Source of the DNA: Amycolatopsis rubida
GTDB lineage: Bacteria > Actinomycetota > Actinomycetes > Mycobacteriales > Pseudonocardiaceae
Direction of reading: 5' to 3'
Length of the DNA stretch: 64,000 nt
NCBI RefSeq assembly: GCF_900115345.1
Contig: NZ_FOWC01000015.1
Span: forward strand, 62,001-126,000
A program made the translations under genes and the position numbers. The notes below the pieces were generated by a model. The model was not told where the DNA came from. It did not search any database and was given only the letters and a program-made list of their open reading frames with translations. This document shows, piece after piece, positions 1 to 8,414 of the stretch. How positions within the stretch are numbered: position 1 is the stretch's first letter; the number at the start of each line of letters is the position of its first letter.

Positions 1-2
1 CG

Positions 3-812
3 CTCGCCGGTTGTCTTGCGGTGATCGTGTCCGCCGGGATGCTCAGCGGATGCGCCGGGTCCTCGGGCGGCTCGGCGCCCGCGGTGCTGGTGATCGGCAC
101 GTCGGGCGATTTCCCGCCGTGGGAGTACCGCGAGAGCGGCGGCAAGGTCACCGGCTGGATGGTCGACATGGTCGACCACGTCCTGGCCGATGCCGGGTAC
201 CAGGCGGAATGGAAACAGGTGTCCTTCACCGGACTGCTGCCTGCCCTGCAGTCCGGGCGGATCGATCTGATCACGTCGCTGTACAACACCCCGGAGCGGC
301 GCAAGGTCATCTCGTTCATCGATTTCGCCGGAGAGCGGAACGCGGTGGTGACCCGTACTGCCGACGCCGGTGCGATCAAGAGCTGGCAGGATCTGTGCGG
401 CAGCACCGTCGGATCGCTGATCGGTTCGTCCCCGCTGGCGGCCGCGGTCGCGGCCGGGTCGAAGCAGTGCACGGACGCGGGCAAGACCGCGATCAGGAAC
501 CAGAGTTATCAGTCGGTCGCGCAGGAGCTGCGCGACCTCGAAGAGGGCCGGATCAAGGCCGCCATCGACGGCGGGGTCGGGTTCAGCTATTCCGCCCAGC
601 ACAGCGGAGGCAAGCTCGCCGTCGCGTATTACGAAGGCGAAAAGAGCATCGTGGGCTGGGGAATCCGCAAGGACAACCCCGTCGTGGACAAGCTCGGCCC
701 GGCGATCGAAGGATTCCTCACGTCGGATGCCGCTCGGGAAGTGGCGCGGAAATGGTCGCTGCCACCGGACTTCCTTCAGCGGAAACCGGTGATCGCCAAA
801 CAGGAAGGCTGA
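3..812 (+). CDS. Amino-acid-type ABC transporter substrate-binding lipoprotein (5' end outside window)
   Basis: Periplasmic-binding-protein family 3 (SBP_bac_3). It should bind a polar solute such as an amino acid outside the membrane and hand it to an ABC permease. The frame is open from the first bases of the window, and the residues before the lipobox LSGC are hydrophobic, so the true start and the head of the signal peptide lie upstream. The mature protein begins with a Gly/Ser-rich linker. The segment GDFPPWEY followed by LLPALQSGRIDLI is the hallmark of this family. The permease and ATPase genes are not visible and are presumably upstream. A GTG at 21 could start a shorter product but would cut the signal sequence. 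The family call is firm; the ligand is unknown. Confidence 0.85.
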   Translation, partial: LAGCLAVIVSAGMLSGCAGSSGGSAPAVLVIGTSGDFPPWEYRESGGKVTGWMVDMVDHVLADAGYQAEWKQVSFTGLLPALQSGRIDLITSLYNTPERRKVISFIDFAGERNAVVTRTADAGAIKSWQDLCGSTVGSLIGSSPLAAAVAAGSKQCTDAGKTAIRNQSYQSVAQELRDLEEGRIKAAIDGGVGFSYSAQHSGGKLAVAYYEGEKSIVGWGIRKDNPVVDKLGPAIEGFLTSDAAREVARKWSLPPDFLQRKPVIAKQEG

Positions 813-834
813 CCGCGGCCCGAGCCGGCCAAAG

Positions 835-885
835 CCGTGAAGGGAACCTTCGCCGACGCTGATTCCCCCAGGGGCGCCTTCACGG
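835..885. repeat. Inverted repeat of the dispersed GTGAAGGGAACC family, possible terminator
   Basis: Arms CCGTGAAGG (835-843) and CCTTCACGG (877-885) are perfectly complementary and lie 23 bases after the binding-protein stop. The interior also contains GGGAACCTTC and GATTCCCCCAGG, elements shared with intergenic copies near 43.2 and 46.8 kb. It probably works as a transcription terminator between this gene and the relic that follows. Confidence 0.5.
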
Positions 886-888
886 ACT

Positions 889-1462
889 TCAGCCGGAGAG
901 CCAGCGGCCGCCGGAGGAGGCTCGGGTGAGTTCGGCAGTGGTGATCAGGCTGGCGATCACCAGTGCCGTTGCCGCGGGCCAGAAATCCCCGCCCGCCGAC
1001 GCGACGAGCGTACTGACGAGGATCGGGATCAGGCCACTCCTGAGAAGCGCCGCGACGTGGTAGCACAGCGAAATTCCGGTGTAGCGGGCCTCGTCCGGAA
1101 TTGACAGGCGAGAAGGAACCGTCACGGTGTAAGAGCCATAGACCGCCAGATGCGCCACGGTAACCGAAATCGACAGGCCGACGTCGCCCCGGCAGTCCGT
1201 GGTCAGGACCGCTGGGGAACGACCGGGGAGCCGGCATGATGCCACCCCGGAAGGCGTGGCGACGGTGGCCACGGGCCTTGGAACGCCGGGCGAGGAAGAG
1301 CAAGGCAATCACCCGGTTCGCGCGGGCACCACTCCGGACGCTTTCGCACAAGCGGGCAGGAAACTCGCCAGAACGTAGGCGGCGTATCCCGCGAGCGCGG
1401 CAGCCGTTCCCGCGAGTACCGCAGACGGGAACGCCACGCCCAGGCCAGTGCTCACTGGCCCG
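889..1462 (-). pseudogene. Decayed MFS transporter, C-terminal part (MHS family-like)
   Basis: On the minus strand the frame ending at 889 encodes a recognisable C-terminal piece of a metabolite:H+ symporter. It contains AVYGSYTVTVPSRL, then EARYTGISLCYHVAALL, then ASAGGDFWPAATALVIASLIT, which match the pattern before and within the last two membrane helices of MHS transporters. A TGA at 1309-1311 interrupts the same frame. Upstream of it a second hydrophobic stretch (around 1330-1460) is also in pieces, and no start or full set of helices can be assembled. I read this as a dead gene, possibly once an importer for the neighbouring catabolic cluster. A sequencing error could explain one stop but not the missing N-terminal half. 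Confidence 0.55.
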
Positions 1463-1826
1463 CCGACGCGTCAACGTGTCGTGACAAGCACTGCCGCCAG
1501 GCGGGCGCCACCAGCGAGCGGCGCAGCGGCGTGCCAAGGAGATTGGGAAGTCCTACCGGCAACGGCAGAAGCCACCCTGCGGCGAACCAGCCGGTCTGAC
1601 CCACCGGATTGACCAACGATTCGATCCGCGGCCACCATCGGCACACGGACGCGACCCGGTCCCATGCCTAGGGCAAACCGATGGTTTCGCGCGTCCTGGC
1701 AGGCAACAGCCGGCATCCGGTCGCGGGGCCGCATCCGGAGCGGCTGCACTCCGTTTGCCCTTGCTGTGTCCAGCAGCCGGGTCGCCGCCTGCGAGATCGC
1801 TGCGCTCCTGGAGCAACAGGGAAAAC
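1463..1826. other. Gene-poor stretch next to the MFS relic
   Basis: No frame with convincing protein character is present on either strand. A short hydrophobic run on the minus strand around 1540-1600 may belong to the decayed transporter. Otherwise nothing is recognised. Confidence 0.4.
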
Positions 1827-2906
1827 TCAGAGCGCGGCGTCCCGCAGGCTCCAGCGCCCGGAGGTGATCCGAAAAGCTGCTTCGAGCAGACCGATCGCTG
1901 CCTCGTGCAAACGCCTCGCCGTCGCACCGTCCGCTTTGCCCGCGAGGTGGCGCGCCCAGGTTCCGTCAAGCAGAATGCCCAGCTTGAAGCCCGCGAGGGC
2001 GACGTACCAATCCACTGAATCGAGGTCCCGGCCAGACACCGCGGCATACGCGGCGAGCAACTCCGCGCGATCGGCGAGACCGCCGGACGCGCCTAGGCTT
2101 TCGGGCAGTTGCTCGATGGCCTGCTCGTTTCCTCCTGGCCAGCAGACCAGGAGCCAGCCAAGATCGAGAAGGGGATCGCCCACTGTGGCCATCTCCCAGT
2201 CGACGACGGCCAGCACTTCCGGCTCAGTGCGATGAAACAGCACGTTGGCCAGTTGGTAGTCGCCGTGCAGGATGGCCGGCGGTGTGTCCGGCGGACGGTT
2301 CTCCCGCAGCCAGGCACTCACCTCGACGAGATGCGGCAAATCCGCGGAACGGTAGCCCGCGGTGGCCGAATACGCATCGGCGACGGCCAGCCACCGCGGG
2401 ACCTGCCGCTCCAGAAATCCCGGCTTTCCCCAACCGGCGAGGCCGACCGCCTCGACGTCGACATTGGCCAGCCGTCCGAGTGCGTCGGCGACGGCCAGGC
2501 CAGCCGCATGGCGCTTCGCTGGATCCCCGTCGTACACCGGATTCGATTCCGCGCTCGGATTGAAGCCGTCGACCAGCTCCATGAAGTAGAAGACGTCGCG
2601 TCCGAGCACCGTCGAGTCGGGGCAGGCCCAGAGCAGTCTCGGGTGCGGCACGGCGGAGCCGGCCAATGCGCTCAGGACGGTCATTTCGCGGCGAAGCGAA
2701 GCGTTGCTCGCCGGCCGTGGATGGACCGGCGGACGGCGCAGTACGACCTCGCGGCCATCGATGTCGACGGCGATCACGACGTTCTGCGTACCGCCCGAGA
2801 GCCTCCGAGCGTCCCCGAGCTTCGCAGGGGCGCGCTGGCTGCGGAGCCATGCCTCGATTCTTGTCCGGTCCTCGTGCGAAATCGGGTCCTGATGCTCGTC
2901 GCTCAT
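1827..2906 (-). CDS. APH-fold phosphotransferase (ACAD10/11 or LvaA-like acyl-CoA kinase candidate)
   Basis: A 359-residue aminoglycoside-phosphotransferase-fold kinase. The catalytic loop HGDYQLANVLF lies near residue 214 and the metal-binding VVDWEMATVGDP near 234. The branch typified by the kinase domain of human ACAD10/11 and by LvaA of levulinate degradation phosphorylates 4-hydroxyacyl-CoA, so that a partner acyl-CoA dehydrogenase can eliminate phosphate. The context fits: it is the last gene of an operon and its ATG overlaps the stop of the SDR gene as ATGA (2903-2906), and the SDR overlaps an acyl-CoA dehydrogenase in the same way. An in-frame start 12 bases upstream is possible, but the ATGA overlap favours the one chosen. 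The fold is certain; the hydroxyacyl-CoA kinase role is inferred from neighbours. Confidence 0.8.
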   Translation of the reverse strand: MSDEHQDPISHEDRTRIEAWLRSQRAPAKLGDARRLSGGTQNVVIAVDIDGREVVLRRPPVHPRPASNASLRREMTVLSALAGSAVPHPRLLWACPDSTVLGRDVFYFMELVDGFNPSAESNPVYDGDPAKRHAAGLAVADALGRLANVDVEAVGLAGWGKPGFLERQVPRWLAVADAYSATAGYRSADLPHLVEVSAWLRENRPPDTPPAILHGDYQLANVLFHRTEPEVLAVVDWEMATVGDPLLDLGWLLVCWPGGNEQAIEQLPESLGASGGLADRAELLAAYAAVSGRDLDSVDWYVALAGFKLGILLDGTWARHLAGKADGATARRLHEAAIGLLEAAFRITSGRWSLRDAAL

Positions 2907-3688
2907 GCCGGCGCCCAAGCGAGGCCGCCGTCGATCTTCAGGATCGCCCCGGTCGTGTAAGTCGAGGATTCCCCGGTGAGGTGAAGAGCCGCGGCGACGA
3001 TTTCGCCCGCCTTCCCGAGCCGCCGCAACGGAACCTGGGTCCCGGACAGCTCAGCGACCGCGGCCTCCGGCCAGCCCGCCGTGGCGTCGGTCTGAAATGC
3101 GCCGGGCATGATCGCGTTGACCCGGACTTCCGGCCCCAGCGCGTGCGCAAGCCCGACGGTCAGCGTGTTCAGACCTGCCTTCGCGACGGCGTACGGCAAC
3201 TCCCGGGCGGTGGGCTGGACAGCTGCGATGCTGCTGATATTCAGGATCGTGCCTCCGCCGGCTTGTTTCATGCGGTCCCCGGCAAGCACGCTCAGGCGCC
3301 AGGCGCCTTTGAGGTTCACTTCCAGCACCTTGTCGAAGAGCGCCTCGTCAACGTCAGCGAACGACGGGTACAAGGGCGACATTCCCGCGTTGTTGACCAG
3401 CACATCGATGCGGCCGCACTCTTCCAGCACCCTGCGGACTAGCTGGTCGCAGTCCTGCCAGCGGCCGACATGGCACGCGAGCGGCAACGCTTTGGCGGCA
3501 CCGGCCGCGGCGGCTTCCTGTGCCACCGCCTCGCATGCGGCGAGCTTGCGGCTGGCCACCACGACAGTCGCTCCCCGCGCGGCGTACCCGAGCGCCATTG
3601 CCCGGCCGAGGCCGCGACTGCCGCCGGTGACCACGACGACTCGGCCAGCGAAGCCTTCGCTCGGCTCGGCCGGGGCTGGAGAAGTCAT
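2903..3688 (-). CDS. Short-chain dehydrogenase/reductase
   Basis: A classical SDR of 261 residues. It has TGGSRGLG at 21-28 for NAD(P), LVNNAG near 97-102, Ser152, and the YxxxK pair Tyr166/Lys170. The substrate is probably a hydroxyacyl- or ketoacyl-CoA of the pathway encoded here. The start is the ATG at 3686-3688, which overlaps the stop of the upstream acyl-CoA dehydrogenase by four bases. Its own stop overlaps the kinase start by four bases, so the three proteins are probably made by coupled translation in fixed ratio. The frame stays open far upstream of this ATG, but that extension is antisense to nothing and in the shadow of the dehydrogenase gene, and has no protein character. Confidence 0.88.
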   Translation of the reverse strand: MTSPAPAEPSEGFAGRVVVVTGGSRGLGRAMALGYAARGATVVVASRKLAACEAVAQEAAAAGAAKALPLACHVGRWQDCDQLVRRVLEECGRIDVLVNNAGMSPLYPSFADVDEALFDKVLEVNLKGAWRLSVLAGDRMKQAGGGTILNISSIAAVQPTARELPYAVAKAGLNTLTVGLAHALGPEVRVNAIMPGAFQTDATAGWPEAAVAELSGTQVPLRRLGKAGEIVAAALHLTGESSTYTTGAILKIDGGLAWAPA

Positions 3689-4992
3689 CGGTCCTGCTCC
3701 GCGGGCGAGGTCAAGGCCAGTGCCGGGGAATGCTTGCTGCGGGCGGCGTCGGCGAGCGTCGGGAGGTGCCCCCGCGGGAAAAGCCCGGTGTTCTCCCGGA
3801 CATCCCGCATGAGCTGCTTCGCCACCTGCACCTTGTGCAGTTCGGTCGCTCCGTCGGCCAGTCCCATGTGGAAGCTTTCCATGACCCACCGGCCGAAGGG
3901 CATCTCGGTGGAAATCCCCAGCGACCCATGCACCTGGATGGCCCGGCCTGCCACGTCCAGCAGCACCTTCGGCATGGCCGCCTTCACCGCCGAGATGTCG
4001 GCGACGACCTTCCTGTAGTCGTTGCAGCGGTCGATCTTCCACGCGGTCTGCAGCACCAGCAGCCGGAACTGCTGGAGCTGGATCCACGAGTCGGCGATCA
4101 TCTCCTGCACCAGCTGGAGGTCGCCGAGCCGGCCCCCGCGGGTCTGCCGGGACACCGCGCGTTCGAGCATCATGTCGAGGCTGGCCCGCACCAGCCCGAC
4201 GGTCCGCATGGCATGGTGGATGCGGCCGCCGCCCAGCCGGGTCTGGGCCACCGCGAAGCCGGCCCCCCGCTCGCCCAGCAGATGGCCGCGGGGAACACGG
4301 ACCGAGTGGTATCGCACGTAGGAGTGGCAGGCCTGTTCCTCGCGATGGCCCCACACCGCGACGTTCCGGACGATCTCGACGCCGGGGGTATCCGACGGGA
4401 CCACGAACATCGACGTGCGGCGGTGCGGGGCCGCATCGGGGTCGGTCACCGCGAGCACGATCTGGAAGGAGGCGAAGTTCGCGTGCGACGAGAACCATTT
4501 CTCGCCGTCGATGACCCACTCGTCGCCGTCCAGCACCGCCCGGGTCGCGAAGCCGGTGGGGTCGCTGCCGCCGCGGGGCTCGGTCATCGAGTACGCGGAG
4601 ACGATCTCGCCGGCGAGCAGCGGCTCGAGATAGCGGTGCTTGAGTTCGGCGGTGCCGTAATGAGCCAGGATCTCGCTGTTGCCCGAGTCGGGCGCCTGGC
4701 AGCCGAACACGACCGGCCCGCTGTGGGTGCGTCCCAGTATCTCGTTGAGAAGCGCGAGCTGCACTTGTCCGTAGCCCTGTCCGCCCAGCTCCGGGCCGAG
4801 GTGACAGGCCCAGAGCTTGCGTTCGCGCACTCGCTCCTGCAGCGGCTTGACCGCCGCGTTGCGCACCGGGTCGCGAACGTCCCACGCGTGCGCGATGACG
4901 TGGTCGAGCGGTTCGACCTCGTCGCGCACGAACTGCTCCACCCAGCCGAGTTCCTCGCGGAACTCGGCGGGCGTCTCGAAACTCCAGCTCAT
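3685..4992 (-). CDS. Acyl-CoA dehydrogenase (ACAD10/11-like)
   Basis: A 435-residue FAD-dependent acyl-CoA dehydrogenase. It shows the flavin-binding SMTEPRGGSDPTG loop, a WFSSHAN segment, and a C-terminal region IQVHGSLGISTEMPFGRW. The last helix carries DGATELHK where many ACADs have a catalytic-loop Glu (EGT), a variation seen in the ACAD10/11 branch. Together with the downstream SDR and APH-type kinase it resembles the levulinate/4-hydroxy-acid module, in which a phosphorylated 4-hydroxyacyl-CoA is dehydrated to the enoyl-CoA. The 3' end overlaps the SDR start (ATGA). The upstream gap of 49 bases to the DUF1214-like gene supports one transcript. The ACAD fold is certain; the precise chemistry is inferred. 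Confidence 0.88.
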   Translation of the reverse strand: MSWSFETPAEFREELGWVEQFVRDEVEPLDHVIAHAWDVRDPVRNAAVKPLQERVRERKLWACHLGPELGGQGYGQVQLALLNEILGRTHSGPVVFGCQAPDSGNSEILAHYGTAELKHRYLEPLLAGEIVSAYSMTEPRGGSDPTGFATRAVLDGDEWVIDGEKWFSSHANFASFQIVLAVTDPDAAPHRRTSMFVVPSDTPGVEIVRNVAVWGHREEQACHSYVRYHSVRVPRGHLLGERGAGFAVAQTRLGGGRIHHAMRTVGLVRASLDMMLERAVSRQTRGGRLGDLQLVQEMIADSWIQLQQFRLLVLQTAWKIDRCNDYRKVVADISAVKAAMPKVLLDVAGRAIQVHGSLGISTEMPFGRWVMESFHMGLADGATELHKVQVAKQLMRDVRENTGLFPRGHLPTLADAARSKHSPALALTSPAEQDR

Positions 4993-5041
4993 GATGCACC
5001 AATCCTTCCGGGGTCTGCGAAGTCCGCGACGGCGCCCGCTG

Positions 5042-6148
5042 TCACGAGACGGGCCGAAGCGTGGGCGTCGCGAGTTCGCCCGTTTCCTCGTGCTGGATGT
5101 ACCGGATCACCACGATTCCGTCCGCATGGCCGCACGGATCGAGCCAGTTGCCCGGCTCCGGCTCAGGTCCGATGCGGACCGGGATCGTGCCGTCCTCGTC
5201 GGGAACCAGGTGCGCGTCGTTCAGATGCGTCCGGCGGTCCCGGGAATCCAGCGATTCGAACCAGCGGTTGTAGAGGTCGACTCCCACATAGCTCGCGGCG
5301 GGCGGCCGGAGCTTGACCTCGAGGGCCTTGGCGGCGCTGAGATCCCACCAGCCGGCGATGTAGTGGTTGGTCGGCGTCCCGTAGAAGAAGCTGAAGGCCC
5401 GATCGTCGGCCGCCCAGGCATGGTGAAGCTGGTTCGGCCGGGCCTGGAGGGTCTCGACCAGCTCGGCCAGCCATCGCCGGGCGAGGCGCAGGCCCTTGGC
5501 GGCGAGGTCCACGCGATGCGCGAGCTGCGCTTCCGCGAGCGGGGGACGCGGTCCGGCCGGCTGGCCGAGACGCTCGATCTCGATCGTCGGACGCGTCTGC
5601 GTTTCCGGGAACTTGGCGTAGTCGCGCAGGAGGAGTTCGCCACAGCTCTCGTCCATCACGAGGCCTGGGCGATCACCGAGCTCCGGGGACAGGTAGAACT
5701 CGTACTCGCCGTCGGCGTCGCACAGATCCGGCGTGATGACGAGGGTTCCCGCGACGCGCGAGTCGCCCGTTGACCGATGCAGTTGGGCAGAGAAGAAGGG
5801 CGTGTCCCCGCGGCGGCCGTGCACGCGGTATTCCTCCGAGCCCGAGATCTTCGCCAGGTAGTAGTTGCAGTCGGCCGCGTCGCCGAAGAATTTTCGAGTC
5901 GGCGTCTGCACCAAGATGGCTTCGGGCCGTTGCGGATCGTTGCATTCGATGAGTGAGTCCGCCAGATGGCTCAGGTAACGCAGCGCGTGCCGGATCCCCT
6001 CGGCCCGGTCGATCGCGTTGTCGCAGCGCAGCGCCCAATCGCCGAACGCCGCGATGCTGTCGCCAAGTTTCGACCACGAGTTCCGGAGTGCCTCCGGGCC
6101 TGGCGGCTGAGTGTGCGCGCCAGCTGTGTCTTCGGGTACGGCAGTCAC
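5042..6148 (-). CDS. DUF1214-like protein, paralogue of the gene at 15.6 kb
   Basis: A 368-residue protein without signal peptide or membrane segments. The GTG start at 6146-6148 is chosen because AAGGGG precedes it and the gap to the CoA-transferase stop is only ten bases. A helical N-terminal part (DRAEGIRHALRYL) leads into a C-terminal domain. That domain has GWWDL, a proline-rich LRPP and a YNRWFESLD motif, resembling the DUF1214 fold of the DUF1254/DUF1214 family. It is clearly homologous over its whole length to the protein at 15584-16684, the last gene of the divergent operon. Function is unknown. Presence in both operons suggests a role in binding or processing the pathway's substrate. 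Confidence 0.8.
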   Translation of the reverse strand: MTAVPEDTAGAHTQPPGPEALRNSWSKLGDSIAAFGDWALRCDNAIDRAEGIRHALRYLSHLADSLIECNDPQRPEAILVQTPTRKFFGDAADCNYYLAKISGSEEYRVHGRRGDTPFFSAQLHRSTGDSRVAGTLVITPDLCDADGEYEFYLSPELGDRPGLVMDESCGELLLRDYAKFPETQTRPTIEIERLGQPAGPRPPLAEAQLAHRVDLAAKGLRLARRWLAELVETLQARPNQLHHAWAADDRAFSFFYGTPTNHYIAGWWDLSAAKALEVKLRPPAASYVGVDLYNRWFESLDSRDRRTHLNDAHLVPDEDGTIPVRIGPEPEPGNWLDPCGHADGIVVIRYIQHEETGELATPTLRPVS

Positions 6149-6158
6149 GGTGTGCCCC

Positions 6159-7346
6159 TTACGGTCTGGAACAGGAACGTCGGACGGAATCGCGTGCCGT
6201 GGGTTCGCGCACGGCAGCGCAGTCGCGGATCTCGGTGTCGTTCTCGCCGAGCTCCGGCACTGGGCCGGGCGTGCGAAAGAGCGGCGGACTCGCGTGATAA
6301 GGCAGGCGTGGTACCACATAGGCCTCGCCCGCGGCGGCCCGCGCCGGGCTGAAGACGCCGTTGGCAATCACATCTTCGGCGGCCATGACCTGGTCGTAGG
6401 TGCGGACCACGGCGGCTACCACGCCCGCGGAGGCCAAAGCATCCACTGTTTCCGCGGCGGACTTGCTGCTTAGCGCCTCGCTCAAGGTCCGGAGCAGTTC
6501 GGTTCGGTTCGCCACCCGGCTGGCATTGTCAGCGAACCGCGGGTCATCGGCGAGTTCGGGGCGTCCGGCAGCCTCGCACAGCCGCACCCAAGCGTGGTCC
6601 TGGTACCCGCTGATGACGATCGGCCCGTCGGCGGCGTCGATCACGTCCGCGGCCGGTGCGACACTCGGCTGACCGTTTCCGCACCGTGACATCATGTTTC
6701 CGGTGACCTGTTGTTCAGTCCAGTTCGGCGTCTGGAGATGGATCGCGACGTCCAGCAGGGGCACGCGAATCTCCGCACCTGCCCCGAACCGGTCGCGCCG
6801 CAGCAGCGCGGCGAGAACGGCCTGCGTGACGACGTAAGTCGTGGCATGGTCGATGACGGGCGTGCCCACGCGCTGCGGGTGCCGGTCCGCTTCGCCCGTC
6901 ATCGACATCAAGCCGCTCTCGGCCTGTGCCGCGATGTCGAGTCCGGGCCGGGTGGCCGACGGCCCGTGGGGTCCGAAGCCGCTGACGGACACAGAGATGA
7001 TGTCCCGGCGAATCTCGGCGAGCTGCTGATGCCCGAAGCCGAGGCGCTCCAAGGCGCCGGGACGCCAGTTGTGCAGCACGACGTCACAGGTCGCGACCAG
7101 CTTGCGAGCGAACGCCTTGTCGCCGGGGTCCTTGAGGTCCAGCCGCAGCGACCGCTTGCCGCGGTTGTAGCTGCGCAGAATCGCCACCGCGTAGGCGGCG
7201 TCGGTCCTTCGGGCGGCCTCGCCGCCGGGCGGCTCCAGCTTGATGACATCGGCGCCCAGTTCGACCAGTTGCTGGCCAGCGCCCGGGATCGCCACGAGCT
7301 GCCCGATTTCCAGCACCCGGACACCTTCGAGCGGAAGCATTTCCAT
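6159..7346 (-). CDS. CaiB/BaiF-type CoA-transferase (class III)
   Basis: A class III CoA-transferase of about 395 residues that moves CoA between carboxylates through an aspartyl anhydride. The N-terminal LEGVRVLEIGQLVA and VIKLEPPGGEAAR are family signatures. GLDIAAQAESGLMSMTGE holds the expected catalytic Asp. No acyl-CoA ligase occurs in this cluster, so the enzyme is the likely CoA entry step for the imported acid. I chose the ATG at 7346 because a weak AAGGCGAG lies ahead of it. In-frame starts at 7373 (ATG) and 7379 (GTG) would add about ten residues. The gap to the upstream binding-protein gene is about 80 bases. Confidence 0.88.
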   Translation of the reverse strand: MEMLPLEGVRVLEIGQLVAIPGAGQQLVELGADVIKLEPPGGEAARRTDAAYAVAILRSYNRGKRSLRLDLKDPGDKAFARKLVATCDVVLHNWRPGALERLGFGHQQLAEIRRDIISVSVSGFGPHGPSATRPGLDIAAQAESGLMSMTGEADRHPQRVGTPVIDHATTYVVTQAVLAALLRRDRFGAGAEIRVPLLDVAIHLQTPNWTEQQVTGNMMSRCGNGQPSVAPAADVIDAADGPIVISGYQDHAWVRLCEAAGRPELADDPRFADNASRVANRTELLRTLSEALSSKSAAETVDALASAGVVAAVVRTYDQVMAAEDVIANGVFSPARAAAGEAYVVPRLPYHASPPLFRTPGPVPELGENDTEIRDCAAVREPTARDSVRRSCSRP

Positions 7347-7425
7347 GGTCGTTCTCGCCTTCTTGATGGTCATCGGCACCGTTTCGGCGCCGTGCGGGAC
7401 GACGCTCCGGACCGGGGCGAACCCC

Positions 7426-8412
7426 TCATCCGCAGGCGCTGTTCAGAGCGACGTCCTTGCCGGAGGGGTTGTGGGTGCTCTTGTTCACCCACGCGACATT
7501 GTCCTTCCACTCCGGTTCGCTCACGCTCGTGCGCCACAGGTGCTGTCCCTCGTCTTTCCACAGCTGGACCGCGTCGGCGGCCGGGATGCCGGTGACCCCG
7601 GCAAGGACCTTCGCTCCGGCGTTCACGTTGGCCGGATCGGACATCCACCGGTGGATGTCGGCGAACGCGGCGCAGACCTTGCTCATCCTGGCCGCCTCCT
7701 TGCCCGACGTAGCCCAGAGCGCGGAAATGCCGTAATGCGCGATTTCGCCGGCACTTCCGTCACGAGGATCGGCGAGCGTGGTGAGGTCGATCCCCTGGTT
7801 CTTGAACGTCGCTTGGCTGGTGTAGCCGAGCACCGTGGCGTCTGCGCCGCCGTCGCGCAGCAGCGGAATAACGTTGGCCATGGGGCCCGCACCGACGAAG
7901 GTCACCTTCGCGGGGTCCAGCCCCTTCTCCCGCAGAAGCTCGTCCACGAACATCTCGGAGGCGCCACCACGGGCAGTGACGGCGACCTTCTTGCCGATCA
8001 GTCCCTCGACGTCTTTGATGCCGCTGGACTTCGTGGCCGCGACAGTGAAGTCAAGCGAAGCGTAGAGAGGAAGAGTGCGAAGGTCCTGGCCCTGCTGCAG
8101 CGCCGCGATGACGGTGGATCCTCCGTTCACCGCCGCCTGGGTGCTTCCGCCGATCAGGCCGCCGAGGATCTCCGGTCCGGATTTGCCCTTGACGAGCGTG
8201 ACTTTGAGCCCGTGCTTCGCGAAAAGGCCCTCGCTCTCGCCGATGTAAGCCGGAAGTGACAGCACGCTCCCCGGGAACACACCGATCGACAGCGAGGAGA
8301 TCGCGCCGGCGGATGCGGAATTGACGGAGTCGCTGCCGGTCGAACCGCAGGCGGTCAGGGCGAGCATCGCCGCCGCCGCGAGAGACGAGGCGTGGAGAGT
8401 GTGCTTCTTCAT
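7426..8412 (-). CDS. SsuA/TauA/NMT1-type ABC transporter substrate-binding lipoprotein
   Basis: A 328-residue lipoprotein with signal peptide and lipobox LTAC (Cys22). The mature part has the NMT1/SsuA pattern: IGVFPGSVLSLPAYIGESEGLFAKHGL, a VNGGSTVIAALQQG segment, and GKKVAVTARGGASE. Proteins of this type bind sulfonates, nitriles, thiamine precursors, phthalate or other small organic anions. It is co-transcribed with an ATPase (two-base gap) and a permease, forming a complete importer. It lies directly before the CoA-transferase, which suggests that the ligand is the carboxylic acid fed into the pathway. The ligand cannot be named from sequence. Confidence 0.88.
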   Translation of the reverse strand: MKKHTLHASSLAAAAMLALTACGSTGSDSVNSASAGAISSLSIGVFPGSVLSLPAYIGESEGLFAKHGLKVTLVKGKSGPEILGGLIGGSTQAAVNGGSTVIAALQQGQDLRTLPLYASLDFTVAATKSSGIKDVEGLIGKKVAVTARGGASEMFVDELLREKGLDPAKVTFVGAGPMANVIPLLRDGGADATVLGYTSQATFKNQGIDLTTLADPRDGSAGEIAHYGISALWATSGKEAARMSKVCAAFADIHRWMSDPANVNAGAKVLAGVTGIPAADAVQLWKDEGQHLWRTSVSEPEWKDNVAWVNKSTHNPSGKDVALNSACG

Positions 8413-8414
8413 CG

